This document shows, in pieces, positions 8,491 to 17,714 of a stretch of DNA of 64,000 nucleotides. Below the pieces are notes generated by a model, which made no database searches, had not been told where the DNA came from, and was given only the letters and a program-made list of their open reading frames with translations. Source of the DNA: Planctomycetaceae bacterium (GTDB lineage Bacteria; Planctomycetota; Planctomycetia; Pirellulales; Pirellulaceae); the NCBI GenBank assembly GCA_024642205.1, contig JAHEBQ010000008.1:62001-126000 (forward strand). The letters are read 5' to 3'. Both the position numbers and the translations under genes were made by a program. Numbering within the stretch: position 1 is the stretch's first letter; every line of letters starts with the position of its first letter.

Positions 8491-11259
8491 ATGCCCCAAC
8501 CCCAAGCCTTTGTCACAAAACAGCCTGCTGGTTTCAACAGCGGTCTAGATCCAATGCCTCAATTCAGCCCATGCCTTTCCATGTCAAACCAGAACGTCAA
8601 GCAAAACGTCCATCAGGACAGCCAACCTGGGAAATTACAAACCAGAATCGTCAATGGAGCCAACGCCCAAACCCAAGATATCGAAGCTGTGATCGGCGAG
8701 TTCACAATTTTGCACTCGTTCTACGGTATTGCTTTGGTTTCGGCATTTCTGTCGATGTTTCTTGCTTGCGCGCCTGGATACGCACAGATCCTGGACAAGC
8801 AGAAGTTACTGGATGCTCAGACGTTCTGGTCCAATCGCGATTTTGACTGGTACAAGGCCAACATTCCGTTTTTCGAATGTCCTGATCCCGAGATCAATAC
8901 GACCTACTACTACCGCTGGGAACTCATCACGCGTCACGCCTGTTATGGGTCGCCCAATAGCGGCTATTCATTTTCGGAATTCGCGAACCGTCCTTTCTGG
9001 TCCGGCGCCTATGGCTCGATTTCGTGTCCGTCGGGCCACCAATTCAACGAAATTCGTTGGTTACACGACCCACGGTATGCTCGGGATTATTTGCGCTATT
9101 GGTTTTTTACCGCGGGCGCACAGCCTCGCAACTATTCAAGTTGGTTGGCCGATTCTGCCTGGGCGATTCACGAGGTGCACCCGAACACACAGTTTGTCAT
9201 CGGTCTCCTTCCGGAGTTGGTAAAGAACTACGAGGCCTGGCAACAGCGCCAGTGGGTTGAAGGGATGGGGATGTTCTGGCAAACGGGCCACGATGATGGA
9301 ATGGAGTTCAACATCAACAGCCGCCAGACCAAAGACATTCTGCGCGGCGACCGTGGCTTTCGGCCAAGTTTCAATACGTACATGTGGGCCGACGCTCGCG
9401 CAATTGCGCGAATCGCCGCGCTTGCCGGGAAAGCTGAGCTGTCGGACGAGTTTCTTGGACGAGCCAGGGGCATCAAGCAGCAAATTCAAACACAACTCTG
9501 GGATCCCCAACGTCAATTTTTTTTCCCGATGTCGTCTCGAGATGAGCAGGACAAAGACGGCAACATCGTCAAGGCCCACACGCTCACTTATCAAAGCGGC
9601 AAATACGCCGGTAGCCCCCACGGGCGGGAACTGCATGGTTACGTTCCCTGGGCGTTTAACTTGCCGGACGCAGGATACGAAGACGCGTGGAAATTCCTGA
9701 TGAAACCAGACTACTTTTACTCACCATTTGGTCCCACGACGGTGGAACGCAATGACCCCATGTTTGTGTTGCAACCTGGATGCTGTTGGTGGAGCGGGCA
9801 ATCCTGGCCATTTGCCACCACCCAGACACTCAAAGCCATGGCAAACGTGCTTCAAAACTACCAGCAGGATCACATCTCGCGCGACGATTACGTAACGCTG
9901 TTGCACAACTACGCAGTGTCGCAGCGCAAGGCAGGAAAACCCTACATCGCCGAAGCGCTTCATCCGGATACCGGATCGTGGGCAGGACACGATTACCCAA
10001 ACCGTAGCGAGCATTACTTCCACTCAGGTTTCAACGACCTTGTGATTACTGGATTGATCGGGCTCAAATCGGATCGCGAGGAATCGTTGACCATCGATCC
10101 GCTCGCGCCCGCGACATGGGACTATTTCGCATTGGATTCCGTGCCATTCCGGGGCCATCTGGTCACGGTTTACTGGGACAAAACGGGCGAGCGCTACGGA
10201 CTGGGGGCTGGACTGCATGTGCTCGTCGACGGAAAACCGCTTGCCACATCACCACAAATCAAGCAGCTCACCGTGTCTTTTCCTGCCGTCTTGCATGTCC
10301 CTACAGAATCGGAAGTCCGATTCAATTACGCCGTCAACAACGATGGAGATTATTTTCCGCGTATGGATGCGTCGTTTGTTGGGGAGCAGAGCTCTCTCAG
10401 CATGGTGTGTGATGGACATTATCGTTATGACCTGTCTCCGCCCAACCGCTGGACGTCCGCTGGCTCGGACGAGGAATCGGACTGGGTCATGGTTGATTTT
10501 GGTACCGACCGCCCAATTGATACCGTCCGGCTGTTCTTGCTTGATGGCGACGACGACATCGTCACGCCGACCAGCATTGAAATTGAGTACTGGAATGGCA
10601 TGACTTGGCGGTCGGTACCAAACCAGGTGCACTCCCCGAAACAGCCCATTGGAGGACGGCCCAACGTGATCACGTTTCCGCCGTTACCAATGAATCGGTT
10701 ACGGGTTTGGTTGGCCCATGACGCTGCCCATCCGGTCGGCCTCACTGAATTTGAGGCCTGGGGGCAGGGCGAGCGACCCTACCGGGCCCCGGAACCGCCG
10801 GCCGGCAACATTGCGGTCAATACCCGAGGGGAGGGTTTTCCCAAAGCCAGTGCATCCTACCATGACATCTATGGCGGCCTTCCCTCAAAGGCGATTGATG
10901 GCAAGGTGATTTACCTGCCGACTCCAATGAATCGCTGGACAAGCTACGGTTCACCGAACGAGCGCGACTGGCTGGAAGTCGACTTTGGACAACCTGAAAC
11001 GTTTGATCGAATCGTAATGCATCTCTACGACGACCGAGGCGGTGTACAGCCGCCAGCCAGGTATTCCGTTGAGTACCTCGGCAATGACAGCCAGTGGAAA
11101 GAAGTATCAAACGTGCGGCGGTCGCCTGATCAACCCAGGGGGAGTGCGAAAAACACTGTTACATTTGACGAGGTAACCTCGAGTAAACTGCGGGTCGTGT
11201 TTACGCATACCGGCAAATCGCGCAGCGGATTGACCGAGATGGAAGTCTGGCGGAAGTAA
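8491..11259 (+). CDS. Six-hairpin (MGH1-like) glycoside hydrolase with two F5/8 type C domains
   Basis: Residues about 110-590 look like the (alpha/alpha)6 barrel of the mannosylglycerate-hydrolase-like/GH63-related group: HDDGMEFN, YMWADARAIARIA, a Trp/Cys-rich GCCWWSGQSWPFATTQT stretch and EHYFHSGFNDLVITGLIGL. Two discoidin-type carbohydrate-binding modules follow at about 619-758 and 780-921, both with a RWTS core and an ending of the LTEFEAW or LTEMEVW type. A hydrophobic segment at about 73-97 ending APGYAQ reads as a signal peptide, so the roughly 70 residues before it are odd and the true start may be downstream; no good ATG with a ribosome-binding site is obvious. I infer an exported hydrolase of a complex polysaccharide. 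Specificity cannot be read. Confidence 0.78.
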   Translation: MPQPQAFVTKQPAGFNSGLDPMPQFSPCLSMSNQNVKQNVHQDSQPGKLQTRIVNGANAQTQDIEAVIGEFTILHSFYGIALVSAFLSMFLACAPGYAQILDKQKLLDAQTFWSNRDFDWYKANIPFFECPDPEINTTYYYRWELITRHACYGSPNSGYSFSEFANRPFWSGAYGSISCPSGHQFNEIRWLHDPRYARDYLRYWFFTAGAQPRNYSSWLADSAWAIHEVHPNTQFVIGLLPELVKNYEAWQQRQWVEGMGMFWQTGHDDGMEFNINSRQTKDILRGDRGFRPSFNTYMWADARAIARIAALAGKAELSDEFLGRARGIKQQIQTQLWDPQRQFFFPMSSRDEQDKDGNIVKAHTLTYQSGKYAGSPHGRELHGYVPWAFNLPDAGYEDAWKFLMKPDYFYSPFGPTTVERNDPMFVLQPGCCWWSGQSWPFATTQTLKAMANVLQNYQQDHISRDDYVTLLHNYAVSQRKAGKPYIAEALHPDTGSWAGHDYPNRSEHYFHSGFNDLVITGLIGLKSDREESLTIDPLAPATWDYFALDSVPFRGHLVTVYWDKTGERYGLGAGLHVLVDGKPLATSPQIKQLTVSFPAVLHVPTESEVRFNYAVNNDGDYFPRMDASFVGEQSSLSMVCDGHYRYDLSPPNRWTSAGSDEESDWVMVDFGTDRPIDTVRLFLLDGDDDIVTPTSIEIEYWNGMTWRSVPNQVHSPKQPIGGRPNVITFPPLPMNRLRVWLAHDAAHPVGLTEFEAWGQGERPYRAPEPPAGNIAVNTRGEGFPKASASYHDIYGGLPSKAIDGKVIYLPTPMNRWTSYGSPNERDWLEVDFGQPETFDRIVMHLYDDRGGVQPPARYSVEYLGNDSQWKEVSNVRRSPDQPRGSAKNTVTFDEVTSSKLRVVFTHTGKSRSGLTEMEVWRK

Positions 11260-11591
11260 CTGGGAAATGACTGGTGTGGCGGGGCTGATCCAATTCACAA
11301 AAAACGGTGATCCGCGGAAACTTGTCAACCATCCGGTCGTTTTGCAGGAAACTGGATTTGGAACGCCGTTGGATCACTCGGGACTCAGGGCAAGCACCGT
11401 TTCCGAGTCAACGTGTCTGTTGCCGGGTCTTTTCACTGGATTGACCCTCGCATGCACCAGGCAACCCGGCCCGTTTGTCGATGGTCTGGCTTGAATCACG
11501 GTAAATTTTGAGGCCACATTTCCTGTTTCTTCTTTGGTATCATTGTTCAAGTATCCATGTTTAACCCGCCGCATCCAAGTGAGCATTATCG
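11260..11591. other. Intergenic region, nothing recognised
   Basis: This 332-bp stretch between two plus-strand genes has short frames only, none with a domain or convincing ribosome-binding site. It probably carries the promoter of the following oxidoreductase gene. Confidence 0.45.
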
Positions 11592-12956
11592 ATGAACCCA
11601 TCTATCAGCCGACGTCAGTTTGTTCAATTTGGTTCTATGTGTCTTGTGGCACCGCTGGGAACGTTCACGAATCGAAAACGTTCCTCTGTCTCGTCCCTGG
11701 AAAAATTGCGGACGGCACATGTTGGCGTTGGCGGCATGGGGGGCTCAGACTTGAACTCGGTCGCGTCGCACCCGATGGTGGAGGTCGCCGGGCTATGTGA
11801 TGTTGACAGCAACATTCTTCAGGGTGCGCTGGCCAAACACCCAGGTGCCAAGGTTTTCAGCGATTTTCGTGAAATGATCTCTCGGATGGGAGATTCGATC
11901 GACGCGGTTGTAATTTCAACTCCCGATCATACGCATGCGGCAGCAACCATGACTGCGATGCTGGCAGGTAAGCCCGTTTACTGCCAAAAACCACTGACCC
12001 ATGAAGTCTTCGAAAGTCGCCAGATGCGGCTGATCGCCAGGGAGAATCAACTGGTCACCCAAATGGGAGTACAAATTCATTCGCTGGCCGTTTACAAACG
12101 GGCAGTTCGGATGATTCAGGACGGCGTGATCGGCAAAGTCAGCCACGTCCATGCCTGGTCGAATAAGAACTGGGGTTACGACGGCCCCGGGTTTGAAGGG
12201 AATCAACCACCGCCGAAGAACCTGAACTGGGACCTTTGGCTGGGCACAGCTCCCGAACGTCCGTATGTCCCGGGAGTTTATCACCAGTCGAATTGGCGGA
12301 AAATTGTCGACTTTGGAACCGGAACTCTGGGTGACATGGGTGTCCACATCTTCGACACTCCCTACACTGCGTTGGAATTGACGGCACCGAACTGGGCCAA
12401 AACGACGTGCCGACCACCAACGGGCGTTGGCCATCCTGAAAAAAATATCGTCGAGTACGAGTTCCCCGGAACAAAATACACGACCGACACCATGGTATGG
12501 AAATGGTATGACGGTGCCGACGCCCCACCTGGCGCCGAGGACGTTGGGCTGCCTGCTGGAACGCAGTTGCCGGGGCAGGGCTCTTTGTTTGTTGGTGAAA
12601 CGGGTCAAATGTTACTGCCCCACATCGCCGAAGCGGTCCTGTTTCCTGAGGCGAAATTCAAGGATTTCAAACGGCCCCAGGTCGCCGATGAGAATCATTA
12701 TCACCAATGGGTCGACGCCTGTCTCGGGAACGGCACGACGAGTATGAGTTTTGATCTGGCAGGACCATTGACGGAAGCTTTGCTTCTGGGGGTAGTTGCG
12801 AACCGGTTTCCCGGCCAAAAACTAGATTGGGACAATGAAAACCTCAAGGTGACCAACATTGAAAAGGCCAACTCGTTAATTCAGCGAAAATATCGTGAGG
12901 GGTTTGAGATTGAACGGTTGATAAAAGCGACCCCAAGCCTCGTTCCGATTCAATAA
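11592..12956 (+). CDS. Tat-exported Gfo/Idh/MocA family oxidoreductase
   Basis: The N terminus SRRQFVQFGSMCLVAPLG is a twin-arginine signal, consistent with a folded NAD(P)-containing enzyme being exported. The Rossmann fold follows (VGVGGMGGSDLNSV, then a DVD acidic turn). The family lysine motif appears as YCQKPLTHE, the equivalent of the usual EKP. The 454-residue length fits the large planctomycete and Bacteroidetes branch of exported Gfo/Idh/MocA proteins, some of which act as glycosidases or oxidise sugars. The substrate cannot be inferred. The ATG at 11592 is supported by the signal motif. Confidence 0.9.
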   Translation: MNPSISRRQFVQFGSMCLVAPLGTFTNRKRSSVSSLEKLRTAHVGVGGMGGSDLNSVASHPMVEVAGLCDVDSNILQGALAKHPGAKVFSDFREMISRMGDSIDAVVISTPDHTHAAATMTAMLAGKPVYCQKPLTHEVFESRQMRLIARENQLVTQMGVQIHSLAVYKRAVRMIQDGVIGKVSHVHAWSNKNWGYDGPGFEGNQPPPKNLNWDLWLGTAPERPYVPGVYHQSNWRKIVDFGTGTLGDMGVHIFDTPYTALELTAPNWAKTTCRPPTGVGHPEKNIVEYEFPGTKYTTDTMVWKWYDGADAPPGAEDVGLPAGTQLPGQGSLFVGETGQMLLPHIAEAVLFPEAKFKDFKRPQVADENHYHQWVDACLGNGTTSMSFDLAGPLTEALLLGVVANRFPGQKLDWDNENLKVTNIEKANSLIQRKYREGFEIERLIKATPSLVPIQ

Positions 12957-13004
12957 TCCGTCAATGGATAGAACAAGAACCGGTCGGGAATCGGAAACAG
13001 CTGC

Positions 13005-13736
13005 CTATTCCTTTTCCGCTCCAGCGGTGCTGTCGACAGGATACTCGTAGCCGAAATACTCAATTTCAAAGTCGTAGGTCCTTGCGACCAGCGCTTTGGT
13101 TCTGTCGTCATAGTATTGCTCCAGGCCGTGTCCCGGAGGACGGAAACCGGTGACCATTCGTGGCAAGTCGCGATCAAAAGGCACATTGACCTGCTGGCAC
13201 ACGTGTCGCACACCATTGTTCAAATCTTCGTACTTGATGACATAGTCGACGCATACTTCGCCCTTGATCACGAACCGGTTTCGGTCGAACAGAATCTTTT
13301 TTCGCGCAACTTGAGTTTCCACCCAATTGGCGAATCGCTCCTGCAAGGTCGGAAATTGGGGAACTCCCAGCGGACGCAAATTGCGTCGGTCAAGCTCCTC
13401 AAAAAAATGAAAACCTGAAACGACCTTTTCAAACGGGTTTCTCACAACGCAGAATTTGAAATAACTGTCCCAGATCTTTTGCCCCACCAGGCTGCGAATC
13501 CTGGCAGCGGGCATGTGATCATACCACCGTGGCCCGAGCAAAGGCCACCCGCTGAACCGCGGTAATTTGCCACGATGACCGATGATCCCGGCCGGGGAAA
13601 CGATGGCGTTTCGCAACTTGGCGGATGTCCACTTGCCCGACTCCATGCAGTAGGGTTCGAAGAATGACTCGACGGATGTGCTCGCAGTCTTGGCCGTCTT
13701 GGTGTAGATGAACTTCTTTCGATGACTCACCAGCAT
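13005..13736 (-). CDS. Sulfotransferase family 2-like protein
   Basis: Two PAPS-binding features are visible: the 5'-phosphosulfate loop KTAKTASTSVE at about residues 13-23 and the 3'-phosphate motif VVRNPFEKVVSGF near the middle. These place it in the Sulfotransfer_2 group, which moves sulfate from PAPS to a carbohydrate hydroxyl. It has 243 residues with no signal peptide, so it would act in the cytosol or as a peripheral membrane protein. It lies convergent to the oxidoreductase gene with a 48-bp gap, and neighbouring genes give no clue to the acceptor. Confidence 0.82.
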   Translation of the reverse strand: MLVSHRKKFIYTKTAKTASTSVESFFEPYCMESGKWTSAKLRNAIVSPAGIIGHRGKLPRFSGWPLLGPRWYDHMPAARIRSLVGQKIWDSYFKFCVVRNPFEKVVSGFHFFEELDRRNLRPLGVPQFPTLQERFANWVETQVARKKILFDRNRFVIKGEVCVDYVIKYEDLNNGVRHVCQQVNVPFDRDLPRMVTGFRPPGHGLEQYYDDRTKALVARTYDFEIEYFGYEYPVDSTAGAEKE

Positions 13737-14117
13737 GCCTGATTATTCCCTGGGTCCCGTTGAGGTCGACGCACATTAAAATCCAGAAGTTACAACAGCG
13801 CATTCACAATACATTTTACCGAAACCTGGACCCACTGCGTCAGAATTGACTCCTGCAATCAACGGCTTTTGGTTTGGCTGGGAGTTCCCTGCGTGCAGAT
13901 ACATGTTGTTTGAGTGAAATTGTGATGATTGATTTCCGGAAACACCGCCGATTGTTGCGCCTGGGACACAACTTTCGAACCGATCTATACATAAGCTGGA
14001 CGCGCGATGAACAGGATACTCGCGGGACGGAACACCGCATAGTCACTCTCCATTGGTTGAAAACATTTGAACCTTGCACTTGAATTCAATTGCTCGAAGT
14101 CTGTGTGGCAAGGGTGC
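13737..14117. other. Intergenic region, nothing recognised
   Basis: This 381-bp stretch lies between the sulfotransferase start and the kinase stop. It contains only short overlapping frames without protein-like composition, and no RNA gene or repeat was seen. It must carry the sulfotransferase promoter. Confidence 0.45.
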
Positions 14118-15068
14118 TCACGTCTGCCAGGAGCGATCCGTGAAAGATGCCAATCGCAAAGCTCCAAGGACCGGATCTCGAACGTTTGCCAGTTGGACGG
14201 GATTCATCGACCGCTCACTCAACGCCGCCAGGAGACGTTCCTGATACACCGGTGCACCCAGGAGAACCCCCCCGGCAACGGCAAGTGAAACTTCGTTTTG
14301 GGCGTAACCAACCTGGGAGGCAGCATTCACGATCATCTCCGCCAGTGCGTGCGCTCCGTGGACAATGATCTGATTCGCTACTGGGTCACCGATGACCGCA
14401 GCATCAAATACGATTTTCGCTGCCTGGGTAACCAGGGGCACATGGCTCGGCGCATCGTACAACGAGGCGATGATCTCCGACACGTTCGACGTCCCGGTTC
14501 TTTCACAGATTAAGTCACTCATGACAGTCCTGGAGCCCCGTCCATCAGCCGCCCGAGCGATTGCCCGAATCAATTCACGTCCAAACCAGTAACCACTGCC
14601 ATCGTCACCGACAAGGTAACCCCAGCCGCCAACGCGTGTTCGATGCTCGCCATGGGCGCCAAGCACGATTGAACCGGTTCCGGAAATCACGGCGATTCCC
14701 TCTCGATCGGAAAACGCGGCCGGGAGAATCAACTCAACGTCCGGAATGACACTGACTCGGCTAACTTCGGTGTGACGACGCAGCCGACGAGCCATCTCGT
14801 ATTGAACTTCGGCGCTGCCAGCGCCCGCCATCCCGATTACAGCTTGAGTTGCATGTGAAATCGGTAGTCCGGCGTCCAAACCCGCCGTGCGGATTGCGAA
14901 TGCCACGTTTTCCAGAGCAGCCTTGTGCCCCACACAAGACGGGTTCCCCGGACCGGCAGCTCCACGACCTAGGACTTCAAAATCACCACCAGGTTGCACA
15001 TTGGCGAGCCACGCCACGGTTTTTGTACCACCAGCGTCAGCACCGAGAACGAGACGTGCCGCGGTCAC
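14118..15068 (-). CDS. murK: BadF/BadG-type amino-sugar kinase, probable MurNAc/GlcNAc kinase
   Basis: The 316-residue protein has the ASKHA-fold phosphate loop GADAGGTKT at its start, a second loop ISGTGSIVLG and the GDDGSGYWFGRE segment typical of eukaryote-type N-acetylglucosamine kinases and the MurNAc kinase MurK. I choose the GTG at 15066-15068 because it overlaps the murQ stop codon as GTGA, a translational-coupling arrangement; an upstream ATG would add 25 residues coded in antiphase to murQ. Next to MurQ and a symporter the likely reaction is ATP-dependent phosphorylation of MurNAc (and perhaps GlcNAc) to the 6-phosphate. It could equally be a plain GlcNAc kinase (NagK). Confidence 0.85.
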   Translation of the reverse strand: MTAARLVLGADAGGTKTVAWLANVQPGGDFEVLGRGAAGPGNPSCVGHKAALENVAFAIRTAGLDAGLPISHATQAVIGMAGAGSAEVQYEMARRLRRHTEVSRVSVIPDVELILPAAFSDREGIAVISGTGSIVLGAHGEHRTRVGGWGYLVGDDGSGYWFGRELIRAIARAADGRGSRTVMSDLICERTGTSNVSEIIASLYDAPSHVPLVTQAAKIVFDAAVIGDPVANQIIVHGAHALAEMIVNAASQVGYAQNEVSLAVAGGVLLGAPVYQERLLAALSERSMNPVQLANVRDPVLGALRLASFTDRSWQT

Positions 15069-15961
15069 GGTTGTCCTTCCAATGTGCTTCGCAAGTGTCC
15101 TTCGTTTTGCTCGAGACGATTCCTCGCCTCGGCAACGGAACAACTGGACTTTTGCACGACAATCGCCGTTTTGAGTTCGCCATTACAGCGATCGAGAAGC
15201 CGCTCAGCTTCGTGGCGGCTGAGACCGGTGAGAGCCTCGACGATCCGGCGCGAGCGATCTGTTAGCTTGGCGTTCGTCGCTCGCAGATCGACCATCAGGT
15301 TGCCATAAGTTTTTCCAAGCCGGACCATCGCACCAGTGGTCAACATGTTGAGCACCATTTTCGTCGCAGTGCCAGCTTTCATGCGTGTCGATCCACAGAG
15401 GATCTCCGCTCCGACAATCGGCGTAATCATCAAGTCCGTAGCGGCGACCAGATCTGAGTCTTGATTGCAACTGAAACCAATTGCATACGCACCCATCTCG
15501 CGTGCATACCTCAATCCTTCGACCACGTACGGAGTGCGACCACTGGCGGCAATTCCGACCAAAACGTCCTGCGCCGACAAACCGTTTTTCTTCAGATCGT
15601 CAATTGCCAGACCAGGGATGTCTTCAGCTCCTTCGACCGAACGGACCAGCGCTTCGTAACCACCGGCGATGATCCCTACGACCTGTCCCGGTGGGGTATT
15701 GAATGTGGGTGGGCATTCCGCTGCATCCAGTACACCCAGGCGACCCGAAGTTCCGGAGCCCAGATAAAAAAGTCGTCCGCCACTGCCCAGTCGCTCGACA
15801 ATCCTGTCAATCGCCGCCGCGATTGCGGATTCTTCGCGGCCAACCGCGGCAGCAACCGAGGCGTCTTCCTGATTCATCAAGCGCACGATTTCCAGCGCCG
15901 AGTGACGATCGAGTTGCTCGGAAGCCGGGTTGCGTGCCTCGGTCGTGAGGCGTTCAAACAT
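15065..15961 (-). CDS. murQ: N-acetylmuramic acid 6-phosphate etherase MurQ
   Basis: MurQ cleaves the lactyl ether of MurNAc-6-phosphate to give GlcNAc-6-phosphate and D-lactate in the cytosol. The SIS-domain signature LGSGTSGRLGVLDAAECPPTF is present, as are GIAASGRTPYV and the segment STRMKAGTATKMVLNML. The C-terminal helical part continues to the stop. The start MFERLTTEARNP at 15961 gives 298 residues, the normal length for the family, whereas the longer frame to 16090 adds a residue string without homology features. The stop overlaps the kinase start by 4 bp. The divergent symporter gene begins 138 bp away, suggesting shared regulation. Confidence 0.96.
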   Translation of the reverse strand: MFERLTTEARNPASEQLDRHSALEIVRLMNQEDASVAAAVGREESAIAAAIDRIVERLGSGGRLFYLGSGTSGRLGVLDAAECPPTFNTPPGQVVGIIAGGYEALVRSVEGAEDIPGLAIDDLKKNGLSAQDVLVGIAASGRTPYVVEGLRYAREMGAYAIGFSCNQDSDLVAATDLMITPIVGAEILCGSTRMKAGTATKMVLNMLTTGAMVRLGKTYGNLMVDLRATNAKLTDRSRRIVEALTGLSRHEAERLLDRCNGELKTAIVVQKSSCSVAEARNRLEQNEGHLRSTLEGQP

Positions 15962-16099
15962 ACACTTGATTCTAGTCAGCAAAACACTTCGAATACAGCA
16001 GCCCGCAGCCGCTGAAAACATGAACTTAACGCGGAGTGAGAACTGAATGAAAGCCTGCATGTATACGACTCGCCTATTCCTGCAGGTCAAAGAAGGTCG
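15962..16099. promoter_or_regulatory. Divergent control region between murQ and the symporter gene
   Basis: These 138 bp lie between two divergent operons that appear to serve one pathway. The sequence contains CCTGCA at 16054-16059 and the palindrome CCTGCAGG at 16079-16086, which together form a spaced inverted repeat just upstream of the symporter start. AAGAAGG before the ATG at 16100 is a plausible ribosome-binding site. No regulator gene is adjacent, and the operator role of the repeat is only a guess. Confidence 0.4.
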
Positions 16100-17596
16100 A
16101 TGTTTGATCTAGCCATCAGTCCGGTCGACCTCTTGATTGTCGTAGTCTACATGGCATTTGCCGTCTTGCTCGGCGTATGGGTCGGTCGACGGCAGCGAAA
16201 TCTGCAGGGATATTTCCTGGGAGATCGTTCCTTGCCATGGTGGGCGTTGTTACTATCGATCGTCGCGACCGAAACGAGCACGGTGACGTTCTTGAGCATT
16301 CCGGGCGTTAGTTATGCAGCAAACAACGGAGATTTTCGTTTCTTGCAGGTGACCGTTGGCTTCGTTGCTGGTCGGATTCTCGTTTCCTGGCTCCTGTTGC
16401 CGGCCTATTTCCGAGGAAAGCTGTTTACGTCGTACGAAGTGCTTCAGCAACGGTTTGGCGAGACAACGCGTCGTTTGGCGTCCGCACTGTTTCTCATTAC
16501 GCGCACAGTAGCCGATGCGCTGCGACTGTATTTGACGGCCATCGTTTTGCGCGAAGTGATCCGCATGGAATTGCCGACTTGTATTGTGATTGTCGGCCTG
16601 ACCACGATTATCTACACGTTTTTTGGCGGAATGCGGTCGGTGGTCTGGAATGACTGCATTCAATTTGTGATTTACCTGATCGGCGCGATCTGGACATTAG
16701 GTGTTCTGGTTGGAACGCTGCCGGAAGGCTTGAATTCACTCGCCGAGTTCGGTGCGGCGCACGATAAATTTCAGACGTGGGATTTTTCGATTGACCCAAC
16801 TTCGCCGACGATGACATTTTGGATTGGACTATTTGGCGGCGCATTTTTATCGATGGGAACACATGGCACAGACCAACTGACAGTGCAGCGGCTACTGAGC
16901 GCACGTCGTGAGAGCGACGCGAAATGGGCTTTGATCGGCAGCGGACTGATGGTGGCCGCGCAGTTTGCATTGTTTTTGCTGATCGGCGTGGGACTCGCTT
17001 GCTTTTATCAAGCTGGCGAAAACGCTCGCGAATTTGTTGCGGGCGATCAGGTATTTGCTACCTTTATTGTCGAGCAATTGCCGCGAGGCATTGTGGGTTT
17101 CACATTGGCTGCCGTCTTTTCTGCAGCGATGTCGACTTTATCCAGCTCGCTTAATTCATCCGCCAGCGTCGGGGTCAATGACTTTTTCCTTCCCCTGGCC
17201 CGTACGAGGTTGAACGATCAACAACTGTTGTTTGCTAGTCGATTGGCGACTGTCTTTTTTGGGGTCGGGCAGATGGCAATTGCTCTGGCGAGTGAGCGAA
17301 TGCTGGGCGGTCGCAGTACGGTTTACCAGGTGCTTGCGATTGCCGGATTTACGACCGGACCCGTTCTCGGATTGTTTTTCCTGGCCGCCTGGCCCAAACC
17401 GATCACTCAACGAGCTGCCCTGACAGGATTCGCCATGGGCTTGGGAGTACTGACCTGTGTCGCTTTTCAGCCATGGTGCGCCTACGGAATCCAGGGATAT
17501 GCGATCAACAGTTTTTATTACAGCCTGATTGGTTCGCTGGTTACATTGTCATCTGGCTTGGCTGTTTCGAAGTTTGCCAGTCGGAAAGGCGGATGA
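16100..17596 (+). CDS. Sodium:solute symporter, possible MurNAc transporter
   Basis: A 498-residue polytopic membrane protein of the SSS family: the N terminus enters the first helix (DLLIVVVYMAFAVLLGVWVG), followed by the family-typical FLGDRSLPWWALLLSIVATETSTVTFLSIPG. About 13 hydrophobic segments follow. The helix 8-like motif AAVFSAAMSTLSSSLNSSASVGVNDF, carrying sodium-coordinating Ser/Ala positions, is intact. Divergent linkage to murQ and the kinase, and the NamZ fusion downstream, suggest import of MurNAc. As I recall, the MurNAc transporter MurT of Tannerella forsythia is of this type and lies beside murK and murQ. The substrate is inferred from context only. Confidence 0.88.
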   Translation: MFDLAISPVDLLIVVVYMAFAVLLGVWVGRRQRNLQGYFLGDRSLPWWALLLSIVATETSTVTFLSIPGVSYAANNGDFRFLQVTVGFVAGRILVSWLLLPAYFRGKLFTSYEVLQQRFGETTRRLASALFLITRTVADALRLYLTAIVLREVIRMELPTCIVIVGLTTIIYTFFGGMRSVVWNDCIQFVIYLIGAIWTLGVLVGTLPEGLNSLAEFGAAHDKFQTWDFSIDPTSPTMTFWIGLFGGAFLSMGTHGTDQLTVQRLLSARRESDAKWALIGSGLMVAAQFALFLLIGVGLACFYQAGENAREFVAGDQVFATFIVEQLPRGIVGFTLAAVFSAAMSTLSSSLNSSASVGVNDFFLPLARTRLNDQQLLFASRLATVFFGVGQMAIALASERMLGGRSTVYQVLAIAGFTTGPVLGLFFLAAWPKPITQRAALTGFAMGLGVLTCVAFQPWCAYGIQGYAINSFYYSLIGSLVTLSSGLAVSKFASRKGG

Positions 17597-17714
17597 AAGC
17601 CGCGGACGACTGGATGATTCTGGGTTTCGCCGCCCAGATCACTCGCTTGAAGATTCGTCAATGCGTTTAACAAAATAGCCTCGCCTGACGCAGTTGGTTC
17701 AACAGGAAATTACA

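Noticed and set aside
16054..16086. Inverted repeat CCTGCA...TGCAGG before the symporter gene
   Set aside because: Too short to be called an operator without comparison; kept only as a note in the control region.
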